This document shows, piece after piece, positions 41,018 to 48,737 of a DNA stretch of 64,000 bases. The translations under genes were made by a program, and so were the position numbers. Below the pieces are notes generated by a model. That model saw nothing but the letters and a program-made list of their open reading frames with translations, made no database searches and was not told the DNA's origin. Location of the stretch: assembly GCA_005883215.1 (NCBI GenBank), contig VAYS01000007.1, forward strand, positions 1 to 64,000, written 5' to 3'. The stretch's first letter is position 1. Every line of letters starts with the position of its first letter. This DNA is from Actinomycetota bacterium. GTDB lineage: Bacteria > Actinomycetota > Thermoleophilia > Solirubrobacterales > Solirubrobacteraceae.

Positions 41018-41542
41018 CTAGGGCTTGGGTATGCGCGCGGCGGCCGAGCGCAGTAGCTGCGTGCCGGCCTTGAGCCCGAGCTGCGCGAGCTCGCCCGCGG
41101 ACTGCACGGCGGCGCCGAGGATCTCGGACCCGCTCGGGGGCTCGACGCTGCCCGGTCGCGCGGCGGCGTCCTCGCCGTCCGCCGGGCGGCGGGTGGCCGG
41201 CGCCGAGGCGGTGGGGGGCTGGTCGCGCCCGACCGCCGGTCGGGGGCGGGCGGCGGCACTGGCCGGCGCCCGCGGGCCCACCCGCGGACCCTTGATCAGC
41301 AGGTCGCGCTGGTCGACCGCGCCCCGCCCGCTGGCGGCGGCCACACCCTTGGCGCCCGCCTTGGCCCGAGCGTCGGCGTCGGGCTTGGTCGCCCGCGCCG
41401 GCCGGGGCCGCTTGGTCGCCTTGCCCGCCGCTTTGGCCGGGGCCCCCGGCCCCTCGCGCCGGGCGCTGCGGCGCTGGGGGCGGCTGTGGGGAAGGCTCGA
41501 AAGCACCTCTCGAGGCGGCTCCTGGGGGGAACGATCGTCCAT
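41018..41542 (-). CDS. Basic low-complexity protein with amphipathic C-terminus
   Basis: A 174-residue protein. It starts 'MDDRSPQEPPREVLSSLPHSRPQRRSARR', given in part as 'PREVLSSLPHSRPQRRSARR', a compact motif that reads like a conserved N-terminal box; the middle is an Ala/Lys/Arg/Pro-rich disordered region; the last 36 residues ('GSEILGAAVQSAGELAQLGL...') form an amphipathic helix that could bind membrane or a partner. ATG 41542 is chosen; a GTG at 41548 is equally close. The long basic middle could bind nucleic acid, but there is no family match I recognise. It is convergent in outlook with nothing: its 5' side faces the rpoD leader. Confidence 0.65.
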   Translation of the reverse strand: MDDRSPQEPPREVLSSLPHSRPQRRSARREGPGAPAKAAGKATKRPRPARATKPDADARAKAGAKGVAAASGRGAVDQRDLLIKGPRVGPRAPASAAARPRPAVGRDQPPTASAPATRRPADGEDAAARPGSVEPPSGSEILGAAVQSAGELAQLGLKAGTQLLRSAAARIPKP

Positions 41543-41917
41543 GTCCACATCATCGCGCACTCGGCCGGCGCGCAGGGCACCGCACCGCTCCCGCCGGCGG
41601 TCCGGCGGTCCGGGAGCCCGCTGTCTGCGGAACCGGCGCGCGGCCTGGCTAAAGTCATCCGGGCACTCCGCCGACAGCGAAAGGGAACGGCGGGAGCCCA
41701 GCGGGTATGGCATGGCGGGCCCGACGGGCGAGCGCAAACGGTCGGCGCCGTTGACTTCGATAAATGACTGCACTTAGGATCTTGCGCCCGTTTGGGTACG
41801 GTGGGAGCTGGCGGGCCCACCCGTCGAGGAAGTCAAACGCCTGGCGCGCCGCCCGCTGGCGGGCGCGTGTGCGCTGGACCGGTCCCGGATCGACCCATCC
41901 CAAAGGCTGAGGAACAC
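41543..41917 (+). other. Upstream region of rpoD (375 bases without a gene)
   Basis: This gap separates the divergent basic-protein gene and rpoD. It holds the rpoD promoter at 41751-41780, then a 5' leader of about 130 bases containing a hairpin CGCCCG-CTGG-CGGGCG (41850-41865). The base composition drops near 41751-41780, as expected for a promoter. Bases 41543-41750 show no gene or repeat that I can support, though the promoter of the minus-strand gene must lie at their left end. Confidence 0.6.
41751..41780 (+). promoter_or_regulatory. Promoter of rpoD
   Basis: TTGACT (41751-41756), an 18-base spacer, then TAGGAT (41775-41780): a good match to the housekeeping sigma consensus on both elements, the best in the window, in a locally AT-rich patch. 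Transcription would start near 41787, leaving a leader of about 130 bases before ATG 41918. The sigma factor may thus be read from a promoter of its own type. Confidence 0.7.
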
Positions 41918-43021
41918 ATGTCCGTCGTCGAGCTCCAGGAGCTGGAAGAGGTCAAGGGCCTGCTCACCAAGGGCCAGCAGTTCGGCGTCCTGACCTTCGC
42001 CGAGATCGCCACCGCGGTCTCCGAGCTCGATCTCGACGAGACCGACGTCGAGGAGTTGCACGGCCTCTTCGAACGCTCCGAGATCGAGCTCGTCGAGGAC
42101 ATCGACCCCGCCACCGCCGCCACCGCCGAGGTCGAGCGGGCGCCGGACAAGCGCGGCCGGCGCAAGGCCAAGACCGCGCTGGACCTAAAGCCCGACATGA
42201 CGACGGACTCCCTGCAGCTGTTCCTCAAGGACATCGGCAAGGTCCGGCTGCTCACCGCCCAGGAGGAGGTCGACCTGGCCAAGCGCATCGAGCGCGGCGA
42301 CCTCGACGCCAAGCAGAAGATGGTCGAGTCCAACCTGCGCCTGGTCGTCTCGATCGCCAAGAACTACCGCAACCAGGGGCTGCCGTTCCTGGACCTGATC
42401 CAGGAGGGCACGCTGGGGCTGGTGCGCGCGGCGGAGAAGTTCGACTACCGCAAGGGGTTTAAGTTCTCCACCTACGCCACCTGGTGGATCCGCCAGGCGA
42501 TCGCCCGCGCCCTGGCCGACAAGGCGCGCACGATCCGCATCCCCGTGCACGTGGTGGAGAAGCTCAACAAGATCGGGCGGGCCGAGCGCAAGCTGGTCAC
42601 CGAGCTAGGCCGCGAGCCGACGGCCGACGAGATCGCCGACGTCACCGGGATCGAGCCCGAGGAGGTCGACTCGATCAAGCGTTCGGCCCAGGCTCCGGTG
42701 TCGCTGGAGAAGCCGGTGGGGGACGAGGAGGAGTCCGAGTTCGGGCAGTTCATCGCCGACGAGCGCGCCGAGTCCCCGTACGAGCGCGCGGCCGAGATCT
42801 TGACCAAGGAGGCGCTGCGCGAGGCGCTGGAGAACCTCAGCTACCGCGAGCGGCGCGTGCTGGAGCTGCGCTACGGCCTCGGAGGGGAGCACCCGCGGAC
42901 GCTGGATGAGGTGGGGCGCACGTTCAACGTCACGCGCGAGCGCATCCGCCAGATCGAGAACCAGTCGCTAAAGAAGCTCCAGCATCTGGCCGAGGCGCAA
43001 AAGCTGCGCGACGTCGCCTGA
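41918..43021 (+). CDS. rpoD: RNA polymerase primary sigma factor (RpoD/SigA)
   Basis: A 367-residue group 1 sigma factor. Short region 1.1 (residues about 5-55), region 1.2 '[19 protein letters not shown]', region 2 '[19 protein letters not shown]' and '[20 protein letters not shown]' (-10 melting), region 3 '[20 protein letters not shown]', region 4 '[20 protein letters not shown]' with the helix-turn-helix '[17 protein letters not shown]' (-35 binding). All regions are intact. ATG 41918 is preceded by GAGGA. The length is short because region 1.1 and the non-conserved region are small, as in many actinobacteria. It directs housekeeping transcription. Confidence 0.96.
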   Translation: MSVVELQELEEVKGLLTKGQQFGVLTFAEIATAVSELDLDETDVEELHGLFERSEIELVEDIDPATAATAEVERAPDKRGRRKAKTALDLKPDMTTDSLQLFLKDIGKVRLLTAQEEVDLAKRIERGDLDAKQKMVESNLRLVVSIAKNYRNQGLPFLDLIQEGTLGLVRAAEKFDYRKGFKFSTYATWWIRQAIARALADKARTIRIPVHVVEKLNKIGRAERKLVTELGREPTADEIADVTGIEPEEVDSIKRSAQAPVSLEKPVGDEEESEFGQFIADERAESPYERAAEILTKEALREALENLSYRERRVLELRYGLGGEHPRTLDEVGRTFNVTRERIRQIENQSLKKLQHLAEAQKLRDVA

Positions 43022-43041
43022 GCGCTTCGCGGGGGCAGCAG

Positions 43042-43097
43042 CCGCGCCGCTCTGAGCCCGCACCGGCTTTTTGGTCCAGGGCAGGCGGCGCGGGCTC
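43042..43097 (+). repeat. Two mutually exclusive hairpins between rpoD and pilT
   Basis: A 9-base arm (43042-43050) pairs with 43085-43093, and an 8-base arm GAGCCCGC (43054-43061) pairs with GCGGGCTC (43090-43097). The right arms overlap, so only one hairpin can form at a time. The loop contains a T5 run (43068-43072). It may end rpoD transcription or tune pilT; this is inference from pairing only. Confidence 0.45.
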
Positions 43098-43132
43098 AAT
43101 TCCAGGCCCCCGGCCTCCGATGGCAGGGGGGG

Positions 43133-44308
43133 ATGTTCGACTCCCAGCAAGCGCTGCGTCAGCTGGTTTCCGCGGGCGGCTCTGACCTGCACCTGAAGGC
43201 CCACGCGCCCGCGCTGGCGCGCGTCGACGGTCAGCTGGCCCCGCTGGCCTCGGATGAGCCGCTGGGGCCCGAGGACACCGAGCGGGCGCTCACCGAGCTG
43301 CTGACGGACCCGGCCAAGCGCCGCGAGTTCGAGGAGGAGCAGGAGGTCGACTTCTCCTATGAGATCCCCGAGGTGGCTCGCTTCCGGGTAAACGCCTTTC
43401 GCCAGCGAGGCTGGATCTCGATGGTCTGCCGGGCGATCCCCCATCGCATTCGCACGATCGAGGAGCTGGCGCTGCCGCCGGTGATCCGCGAGCTGGCCGA
43501 CGAGGAGCGGGGGATCGTGCTGCTCACCGGGACCACCGGGTCGGGCAAGTCCACGACGCTGGCGGCGATGATCGACCACATCAACGCGACGCGGGCCCGC
43601 CACGTAGTCACGATCGAGGACCCGATCGAGTTCCTGCACCGCGACAACCGCTCGGTCATCAACCAGCGCGAGGTGGGCATGGACACCCGCTCCTTCCCGC
43701 GCGCGCTGCGCCGGGTGCTGCGCCAGGACCCCGATGTGATCTTGATCGGGGAGATGCGCGACGAGGAGACCGTGCAGACGGCGCTGTCGGCGGCCGAGAC
43801 CGGCCACCTGGTGCTCTCGACCGTGCACACCGTCGACGCCCCCGAGACGATCAACCGGATCATCGACTTCTTCCCCCCGCACCAGCACGGTCAGGCGCGG
43901 GCGATGATCGCCGGGACGCTCAAGGGCGTGGTCTCCCAGCGGCTGGTGCCGGGGGCCGAGGGCGGACGCGTGGCCGCGTGCGAGGTCCTGCGCATGACCG
44001 GACGGGTACGCGACATGATCGTCGACCCCGCGCAGACCGGCCGCCTGGCCGAGGTCGTCGCCGAGGGGGGCTACTACGGCATGCAGACCTTCGACCAGGC
44101 GCTCTACGCCCACGTCGAGGCCGGCCGCGTGACCTTCGACGACGCCCTGCGGGTGGCTTCCAGCCCCCACGACTTCAAGCTTCTGCACGCGGCCGAGGGC
44201 CGGCGCGGCACGACGATGGAGGACGTCGCCGCCGCCGAGTCTCGCCGCACCGGTCCCCCGGCCCCCGAGGCCGAGCCGGACACGCCACCGCCGCTGCGCC
44301 TGGCCTGA
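43133..44308 (+). CDS. pilT: PilT-type twitching motility / type IV pilus retraction ATPase
   Basis: A 391-residue secretion ATPase of the PilT group. N-terminal PAS-like domain 'GGSDLHLKAHAPALARVDG' then Walker A 'GTTGSGKST' (about residues 132-140), Asp box 'TIEDPIEFLH', Walker B 'RQDPDVILIGEMRDEET', His box 'HLVLSTVHTVDAPETINRII'. The PilT motif region reads 'VRDMIVDPAQTGRLAEVV', changed from the usual AIRNLIRE. The last 35 residues are Pro/Glu-rich. PilT depolymerises type IV pili, but no pilB, pilC or pilin gene is in the window, so it is unlinked or has another role. ATG 43133 has GGGGG upstream but no strong SD. Confidence 0.93.
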   Translation: MFDSQQALRQLVSAGGSDLHLKAHAPALARVDGQLAPLASDEPLGPEDTERALTELLTDPAKRREFEEEQEVDFSYEIPEVARFRVNAFRQRGWISMVCRAIPHRIRTIEELALPPVIRELADEERGIVLLTGTTGSGKSTTLAAMIDHINATRARHVVTIEDPIEFLHRDNRSVINQREVGMDTRSFPRALRRVLRQDPDVILIGEMRDEETVQTALSAAETGHLVLSTVHTVDAPETINRIIDFFPPHQHGQARAMIAGTLKGVVSQRLVPGAEGGRVAACEVLRMTGRVRDMIVDPAQTGRLAEVVAEGGYYGMQTFDQALYAHVEAGRVTFDDALRVASSPHDFKLLHAAEGRRGTTMEDVAAAESRRTGPPAPEAEPDTPPPLRLA

Positions 44309-44363
44309 GGCCGCGGCCGCTGGCCGGGCGGCGCTCGCCTTCTCGGGGGAGCGCGCCGGCGGT

Positions 44364-44379
44364 GCCCCGTCCACGGGGC
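44364..44379 (+). terminator. Hairpin after pilT
   Basis: GCCCCG-TCCA-CGGGGC forms a 6-base-pair stem 55 bases after the pilT stop, with no U-tract. GC-rich actinobacterial terminators often lack U-tracts, so function is possible but unproven. Confidence 0.3.
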
Positions 44380-44402
44380 GGCCGGCGAGCGGCCGGAACT
44401 CC

Positions 44403-44421
44403 TTACTTCATTTGGTAAAGT
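44403..44421 (+). promoter_or_regulatory. AT-rich promoter/operator of the HxlR-type regulator
   Basis: TTAC (44403-44406), 8 bases, then GTAA (44415-44418) is an inverted repeat in a short AT-rich island in otherwise GC-rich DNA. A -10-like TAAAGT (44416-44421) overlaps its right half and lies 6 bases before the GTG start at 44428, so the mRNA may be leaderless and the regulator may bind here to control itself. Confidence 0.45.
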
Positions 44422-44427
44422 TATGAC

Positions 44428-44796
44428 GTGGCTTCGAACGACAGCTGTCCCGTGTGTCGCACCGCCGACGTGATCTGCGGTAAGTGGACGCTGCTGCTGA
44501 TCCGCGACCTCGCCGAAGGGCGGACCCGCTTTTGCGAGCTCGAGCGCTCGCTGGCGGGCATCAGCCCGCGCACCCTCTCGCTGCGCCTGCGGGCGCTCGA
44601 GGAGGAGGGGATCGTCGTGCGCCACACCTACCCCGAGGTTCCCCCGCGGGTCGACTACTCGCTGACCGCGAAGGGTCGGGCGCTGGTGCCGATCATCGAG
44701 GACATGCGACGCTACGGCACGCGCTGGCTGGCGCTCGATGACTGCGCCTCCGAGGCGCCGGTCCGAGGGCGCCCCGCCACGGTCGCCGCGGTCTAG
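44428..44796 (+). CDS. HxlR-family winged-helix transcriptional regulator
   Basis: A 122-residue HxlR protein: 'CPVCRTADVICGKWTLLLIRDLAEGRTRFCELER' in part 'GKWTLLLIRDLAEGRTRF', recognition helix around 'ISPRTLSLRLRALEEEGIV' and wing 'RHTYPEVPPRVDYSLTAKG'. Members sense thiol-reactive or aromatic compounds through an N-terminal Cys; here Cys 7, 10 and 17 are in the N-terminal helix, so a redox switch is plausible. GTG 44428 is the start. The gene lies 113 bases before the DUF6351 gene in the same direction, so it may control that gene or itself. Confidence 0.9.
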   Translation: MASNDSCPVCRTADVICGKWTLLLIRDLAEGRTRFCELERSLAGISPRTLSLRLRALEEEGIVVRHTYPEVPPRVDYSLTAKGRALVPIIEDMRRYGTRWLALDDCASEAPVRGRPATVAAV

Positions 44797-44898
44797 GCGC
44801 CCGCCGCCCCCCGGCGCGGTGTGCGATAGCTTGTGCCCTCCGACGCTTCGGCGCGGGCGCGGCGGCCTGTGGGAGGCCCGCTGCGTGGGAGATCCAAA

Positions 44899-44905
44899 GG
44901 GAGGA
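44899..44905 (+). promoter_or_regulatory. Ribosome binding site of the DUF6351 gene
   Basis: GGGAGGA, 4 bases before ATG 44910, is a strong Shine-Dalgarno and fixes this start. Confidence 0.6.
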
Positions 44906-44909
44906 GCGC

Positions 44910-47165
44910 ATGGGCAGGTCAGGCAGGGTGTCCGCACGCGGGCTCGTTTCGGCGCGCGCGCTGGCGGTGACTCTCGGCGCGCTGGTGGCGCTGGGGGCGA
45001 CCGGGACCGCCGCGGCCCATCGCAAGGCCAGCGGCCTTTCGATCGCCGTGCTGTCTAATCGCGCCAACCTGATCTCCGGCGGAGACGCGCTGGCGTCGGT
45101 CGCCCTGCCCGCGGGGACGGATCCGTCCGGGGTGCGTGTGTTCCTCAACGGCGCCGACGTGACCTCCCAGTTCGCGGTGCGCCCGAACGGCCAGTACGAG
45201 GGCCTGGTCAGCGGGCTGGCCAACGGCGCCAACACGCTGACCGCGACGCTGCCCAACGGCGCCACCAACCAGGTGACGATCACCAACCACCCCAACGGGG
45301 GTCCCGCGACCTCGGGTCCCCAGGTGCAGCCGTGGGTCTGTCAGAACGGCTCCAGGGATCCGCAGTGCAACGCGCCGAGCACCTACGACTACAAGTACAA
45401 GTCCTCGGTGACCGGGCAGTTCTCGAGCTATGACCCCAACCACCCCCCGTCCGACGTGGCCACCACCACGACCGACAACGGGCACAGCGTCCCCTACATC
45501 GTGCGCGTGGAGACCGGTTATCAGGACCGCGACCAGTACCAGATCGCCGTCCTCTTTCAGCCGGGCCAGCCCTGGTCGGCGTGGTCGCCCCAGCCCCAGT
45601 TCGACCACAAGCTGCTGATCACCCACGGCGCCAGCTGCGGCATCGACCATCAGTCCTCCAGCGCCCCGAGCGTGATGGACGACACCGCGCTCTCGCGCGG
45701 CTTTGCCGTGATGTCGACGGCGCTGGACAACGCCGGGCATAACTGCAGCCTGGCCACCGAGGCGGAGTCGCTGATCATGGCCAAGGAGCACCTGATCGAG
45801 CAGTACGGCACGCTGCGCTACACGATCGGAACCGGGTGCTCGGGGGGATCGCTGGTCCAGCAGCAGGTGGCCAACGCCTATCCGGGCGTCTACCAGGGCA
45901 TCCTGCCCCAGTGCTCGTTCCCGGACGCCTGGTCCACCGGCCAGCAGCTCGCCGGCTACCACTTCACGCGGAGGTACTTCGAGAACCCGAGCAAGTGGGG
46001 TACCGGCATCGTCTGGACGCCCGACCAGATCGCCGCCGTAGAGGGTCATCCCAATCACGGCAACGCGATCATCTTCGACAGCGTCTACTGGACGGCGCTC
46101 GCCGACCCGACCAGCGGCTGCGCCGGCGTCCCGGCGTCTGAGGACTACAACCCGAACACCAACCCGGGCGGGGTGCGCTGCACGCTGGCCGACTACATGA
46201 TCAACGTCTTCGGACCGCGTCCGCAGAGCGTCTGGGGACCGGTCGAGCAGCAGCTCGGCCACGGCTTCGCCGGGCTGCCGATCGGAGACGTGGGCGTCCA
46301 GTTCGGCCTGCTGGCGCTCGAGCAGGGCAAGATCACGCCAGCGCAGTTCGTCGACCTGAACAGCAAGATCGGCGGCGCCGACATCGACCTGAACTTCACC
46401 CAGCAGCGAAGCGATGCGACCGAGCCGGCGCTGGCAAACGACTACCGCAGCGGCGCGGTCAACGAGACCAACAACCTCACGGGGACGGCCATCATCGACC
46501 TGCGCGGCCCCGACCCCGGCGCCTTCCACGACGCCTACCGCTCGTGGACGATCCGCGCCCGGCTCGAGGCCCAGGAGGGTCACTTCCCCAAGAACCAGGT
46601 CATCTGGTTCGGGGAGACGCCGCTGATCGGCGACCCGCGCTATCAGAGCCAGGGGGTGCTGGCCATGGACCGCTGGCTGTCGGCCGTCGAGGCGGACAAC
46701 CGCAGCGCCTCGCTGGCGCAGAAGGTCGCCGACGACCGGCCCGCCGACGTGCACGATCAGTGCTCGGACATCCCGGGCGTCGAGCAGGTCTCGGTGCCGG
46801 GAGTGGGGACGGTGTGTGAGCTGCCCCTGGCCCAGACGCGCTTTGCCACCCCGGCGATGGCCGCCGGCGAAGGCGTGGCCACCGACATCGAGCGCTGCCA
46901 GCTCAAGCCGCTGGCCCAAACCGACTACTACCCGGTCACGTTCACGCCGGACCAGTGGAGCGCCCTGCAGGCCGCGTTGCCCAGCGGGGTGTGTGACTGG
47001 AGCAAGCCCGGGGTCGACCAGCAGGGCACCGTCCCCTGGCAGACCTACCAGGACGACGCCAACGGCGGCGCGGTGGTCTACGGCGGCCGGGCGCTGGGGC
47101 CCGCGCCGGCGGGCTCGGGAACCGGCTGGACCAGCCCGGCGTTCGACGCCTGGCGCTCGGGCTGA
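44910..47165 (+). CDS. Secreted DUF6351 family protein (alpha/beta-hydrolase-like)
   Basis: A 751-residue protein with a Tat/Sec-like signal peptide ('ARALAVTLGALVALGATGTAAA') and a long extracellular part of the DUF6351 family. It has an N-terminal beta domain ('ISIAVLSNRANLISGGDAL' area, about 40-135), then a catalytic-type domain with 'KLLITHGASCGIDH' , the likely nucleophile elbow 'TIGTGCSGGSLVQQQVANAYPGVYQG' in part 'GTGCSGGSLVQQQ', and 'TGTAIIDLRGPDPGAFHDAYRS' with a His near the C-terminus ('DRPADVHDQCSD'). The Gly-x-Ser-Gly pattern suggests an ester or polyester hydrolase, but no substrate is known for the family. Many Cys pairs suggest disulfides. Confidence 0.85.
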   Translation: MGRSGRVSARGLVSARALAVTLGALVALGATGTAAAHRKASGLSIAVLSNRANLISGGDALASVALPAGTDPSGVRVFLNGADVTSQFAVRPNGQYEGLVSGLANGANTLTATLPNGATNQVTITNHPNGGPATSGPQVQPWVCQNGSRDPQCNAPSTYDYKYKSSVTGQFSSYDPNHPPSDVATTTTDNGHSVPYIVRVETGYQDRDQYQIAVLFQPGQPWSAWSPQPQFDHKLLITHGASCGIDHQSSSAPSVMDDTALSRGFAVMSTALDNAGHNCSLATEAESLIMAKEHLIEQYGTLRYTIGTGCSGGSLVQQQVANAYPGVYQGILPQCSFPDAWSTGQQLAGYHFTRRYFENPSKWGTGIVWTPDQIAAVEGHPNHGNAIIFDSVYWTALADPTSGCAGVPASEDYNPNTNPGGVRCTLADYMINVFGPRPQSVWGPVEQQLGHGFAGLPIGDVGVQFGLLALEQGKITPAQFVDLNSKIGGADIDLNFTQQRSDATEPALANDYRSGAVNETNNLTGTAIIDLRGPDPGAFHDAYRSWTIRARLEAQEGHFPKNQVIWFGETPLIGDPRYQSQGVLAMDRWLSAVEADNRSASLAQKVADDRPADVHDQCSDIPGVEQVSVPGVGTVCELPLAQTRFATPAMAAGEGVATDIERCQLKPLAQTDYYPVTFTPDQWSALQAALPSGVCDWSKPGVDQQGTVPWQTYQDDANGGAVVYGGRALGPAPAGSGTGWTSPAFDAWRSG

Positions 47166-47181
47166 GCGCCCGGCCGGGCGC
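47166..47181 (+). terminator. Palindrome after the DUF6351 gene
   Basis: A perfect 16-base palindrome, GCGCCCGGCCGGGCGC, begins immediately after the TGA stop. It has no U-tract. It may act as a GC-only terminator or protect the mRNA end. Confidence 0.35.
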
Positions 47182-47270
47182 CCTGGGCGGGGGCCGGCCG
47201 CGGGTGGGGACGGCTGCAAGACGTCGTGCGCGGGCAGGGACGCTGCCGTGAATCGCCGAAACGTGGCGCC

Positions 47271-48737
47271 GTGCGCTCCCGGACGCTGCACGCCGCCCTG
47301 GTCGCCTTCGTCGAGGAGGCGGCGGGCTATCTCGCGGCCCAGCACGCCGCCGGCGCCGAACTGCCCTTCGACGTGGTCGAGGTCAGCCGCCGGCGAGGCC
47401 GCGCTGCGACCCTGTACTGCTACCGGCCGCTGACCTCGGAGTTCATCGGTCAGCGCCGCGACGAGCTGCGGACCTTGGCCACCTTCGCCCCCGCCGTGCG
47501 TGCCCTGTCCGAGCTCGAGGGGCTCGATCGCTATCTGCGCGCCCGCGGCCACGGCCGCGTGGCTCCCGAACGCCGGCACCGGGCCGAGGTCGCCCTGGCC
47601 GCCTTCCTGGCCGACGTGTTCCGCGAGGCCACCGACTTCGAGCTGTCCTCCGAGCGGCTGGAGCGCGCCTACGAGCTACTGGAGTCGGCGGTCTTCGCCG
47701 GCCAGCGCCAGACGGTCGCCGTCGCCGTCGTGCACGGACTGGCGCTCGAGTCGCCCGAGCTGGCCCTCGGCGAGGGCCTGTCGCTGGTGCGCTCCGAAGC
47801 GCTCGCCGATCCGCCCCCCAGCGCCGCCGGCGCGCCCGACCGCGGGGACTGCCCCCCGCTGCTCGCCGTGCTGTCGCTGCCCGCCCCCCCGGGCGATCGC
47901 CAGGTGTGCGAGGAGGCGGCGGCGCGCCTGGCGCTGCTGGTGCGCGCCCTGCGCCTGTTCGGCGAGACCTGGGTGGGGGCCGAGCCGATCGGTTGGCTGC
48001 GGGTGGACGAAGGGGATTGGCAGCCGCTGGCGCTGCCCTGCGGGGGCCCCTCCCGGGGCACGCTCGCCGTGCTCCCCGACGGCGAGGACGAGCTGCGCGC
48101 GTTCTGCAACCTGGTCATCCGCCGGGCCCCGCGCTCGCACGAGCTGGCCTGGGCCCTGTCGCGCTTCGAGATGGGCTACCAGCGGCCCAGCCTGGTCGAG
48201 GCGCTCACCGACCACGTGCTCGCCCTGCGCTCCCTGCTCGAGCCCGAGGGGCCGGCCAGCGGCCACCTTTCGGGGCGGGTGGCCGCGCTGTGCGCCGTGC
48301 CCGAGGAGCGCGCCGAGACCGCCGAACGCCTCCGCTACGCCACCCAGCTGGAGTACGCCGCCGCCACGGGCGCCAGCGTGGGGGAGGAGGATGTGGCGGA
48401 GCTGGCCTTCGAGCTTAGCGCCCACCTGCGGGCGCTGTTGCGCGACGTGCTGTGCGGTCACCTGGACTCCGACCTGCGCCGGCTGGCCGACGGCATCATC
48501 CTCGCCCCGGCCGGGTCCCAGGAGCTCGCCGAGACCGACGGCGCGGTCGCCGAGGAGGAGCCGGTGCACGAGGAGACCGCGCCGGCCGAGGACGGGCCCG
48601 AGCACGCGCCGGCACCCGGCGAGGAGCACCCGACGGGCGAACTGTCCGAAGTCCCCGACGGCGTCGACGCGGTCACGGCCCCGGTCCCCGGCGTCGCCGA
48701 AGACGAGCTCGACCCCGAGCTCGTGGGCCTTCTCTAG
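47271..48737 (+). CDS. Unrecognised 488-residue protein with acidic tail
   Basis: No family recognised. Residues about 1-400 look folded, mostly helical, with recurring Leu-rich helices ('HAALVAFVEEAAGYLAAQHAAG', 'RHRAEVALAAFLADVFREATDFE') and a central strand-rich part ('LLAVLSLPAPPGDRQV'). There is 'EPIGWLRVDEGDWQPLALPCG' near residue 240. The last 90 residues are Glu/Ala/Pro/Val-rich and disordered. No membrane segment or signal peptide. GTG 47271 is my choice; GTG 47226 is another. Its TAG stop overlaps the stop of the convergent Get3-like gene. Codon bias over its length supports real coding. Confidence 0.75.
   Translation: MRSRTLHAALVAFVEEAAGYLAAQHAAGAELPFDVVEVSRRRGRAATLYCYRPLTSEFIGQRRDELRTLATFAPAVRALSELEGLDRYLRARGHGRVAPERRHRAEVALAAFLADVFREATDFELSSERLERAYELLESAVFAGQRQTVAVAVVHGLALESPELALGEGLSLVRSEALADPPPSAAGAPDRGDCPPLLAVLSLPAPPGDRQVCEEAAARLALLVRALRLFGETWVGAEPIGWLRVDEGDWQPLALPCGGPSRGTLAVLPDGEDELRAFCNLVIRRAPRSHELAWALSRFEMGYQRPSLVEALTDHVLALRSLLEPEGPASGHLSGRVAALCAVPEERAETAERLRYATQLEYAAATGASVGEEDVAELAFELSAHLRALLRDVLCGHLDSDLRRLADGIILAPAGSQELAETDGAVAEEEPVHEETAPAEDGPEHAPAPGEEHPTGELSEVPDGVDAVTAPVPGVAEDELDPELVGLL

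Noticed and set aside
43022-43132. Cyclic di-GMP (GEMM) riboswitch before pilT
   Set aside because: pilT is a classic target, but the conserved GEMM core sequences are not present; only GC hairpins are seen.
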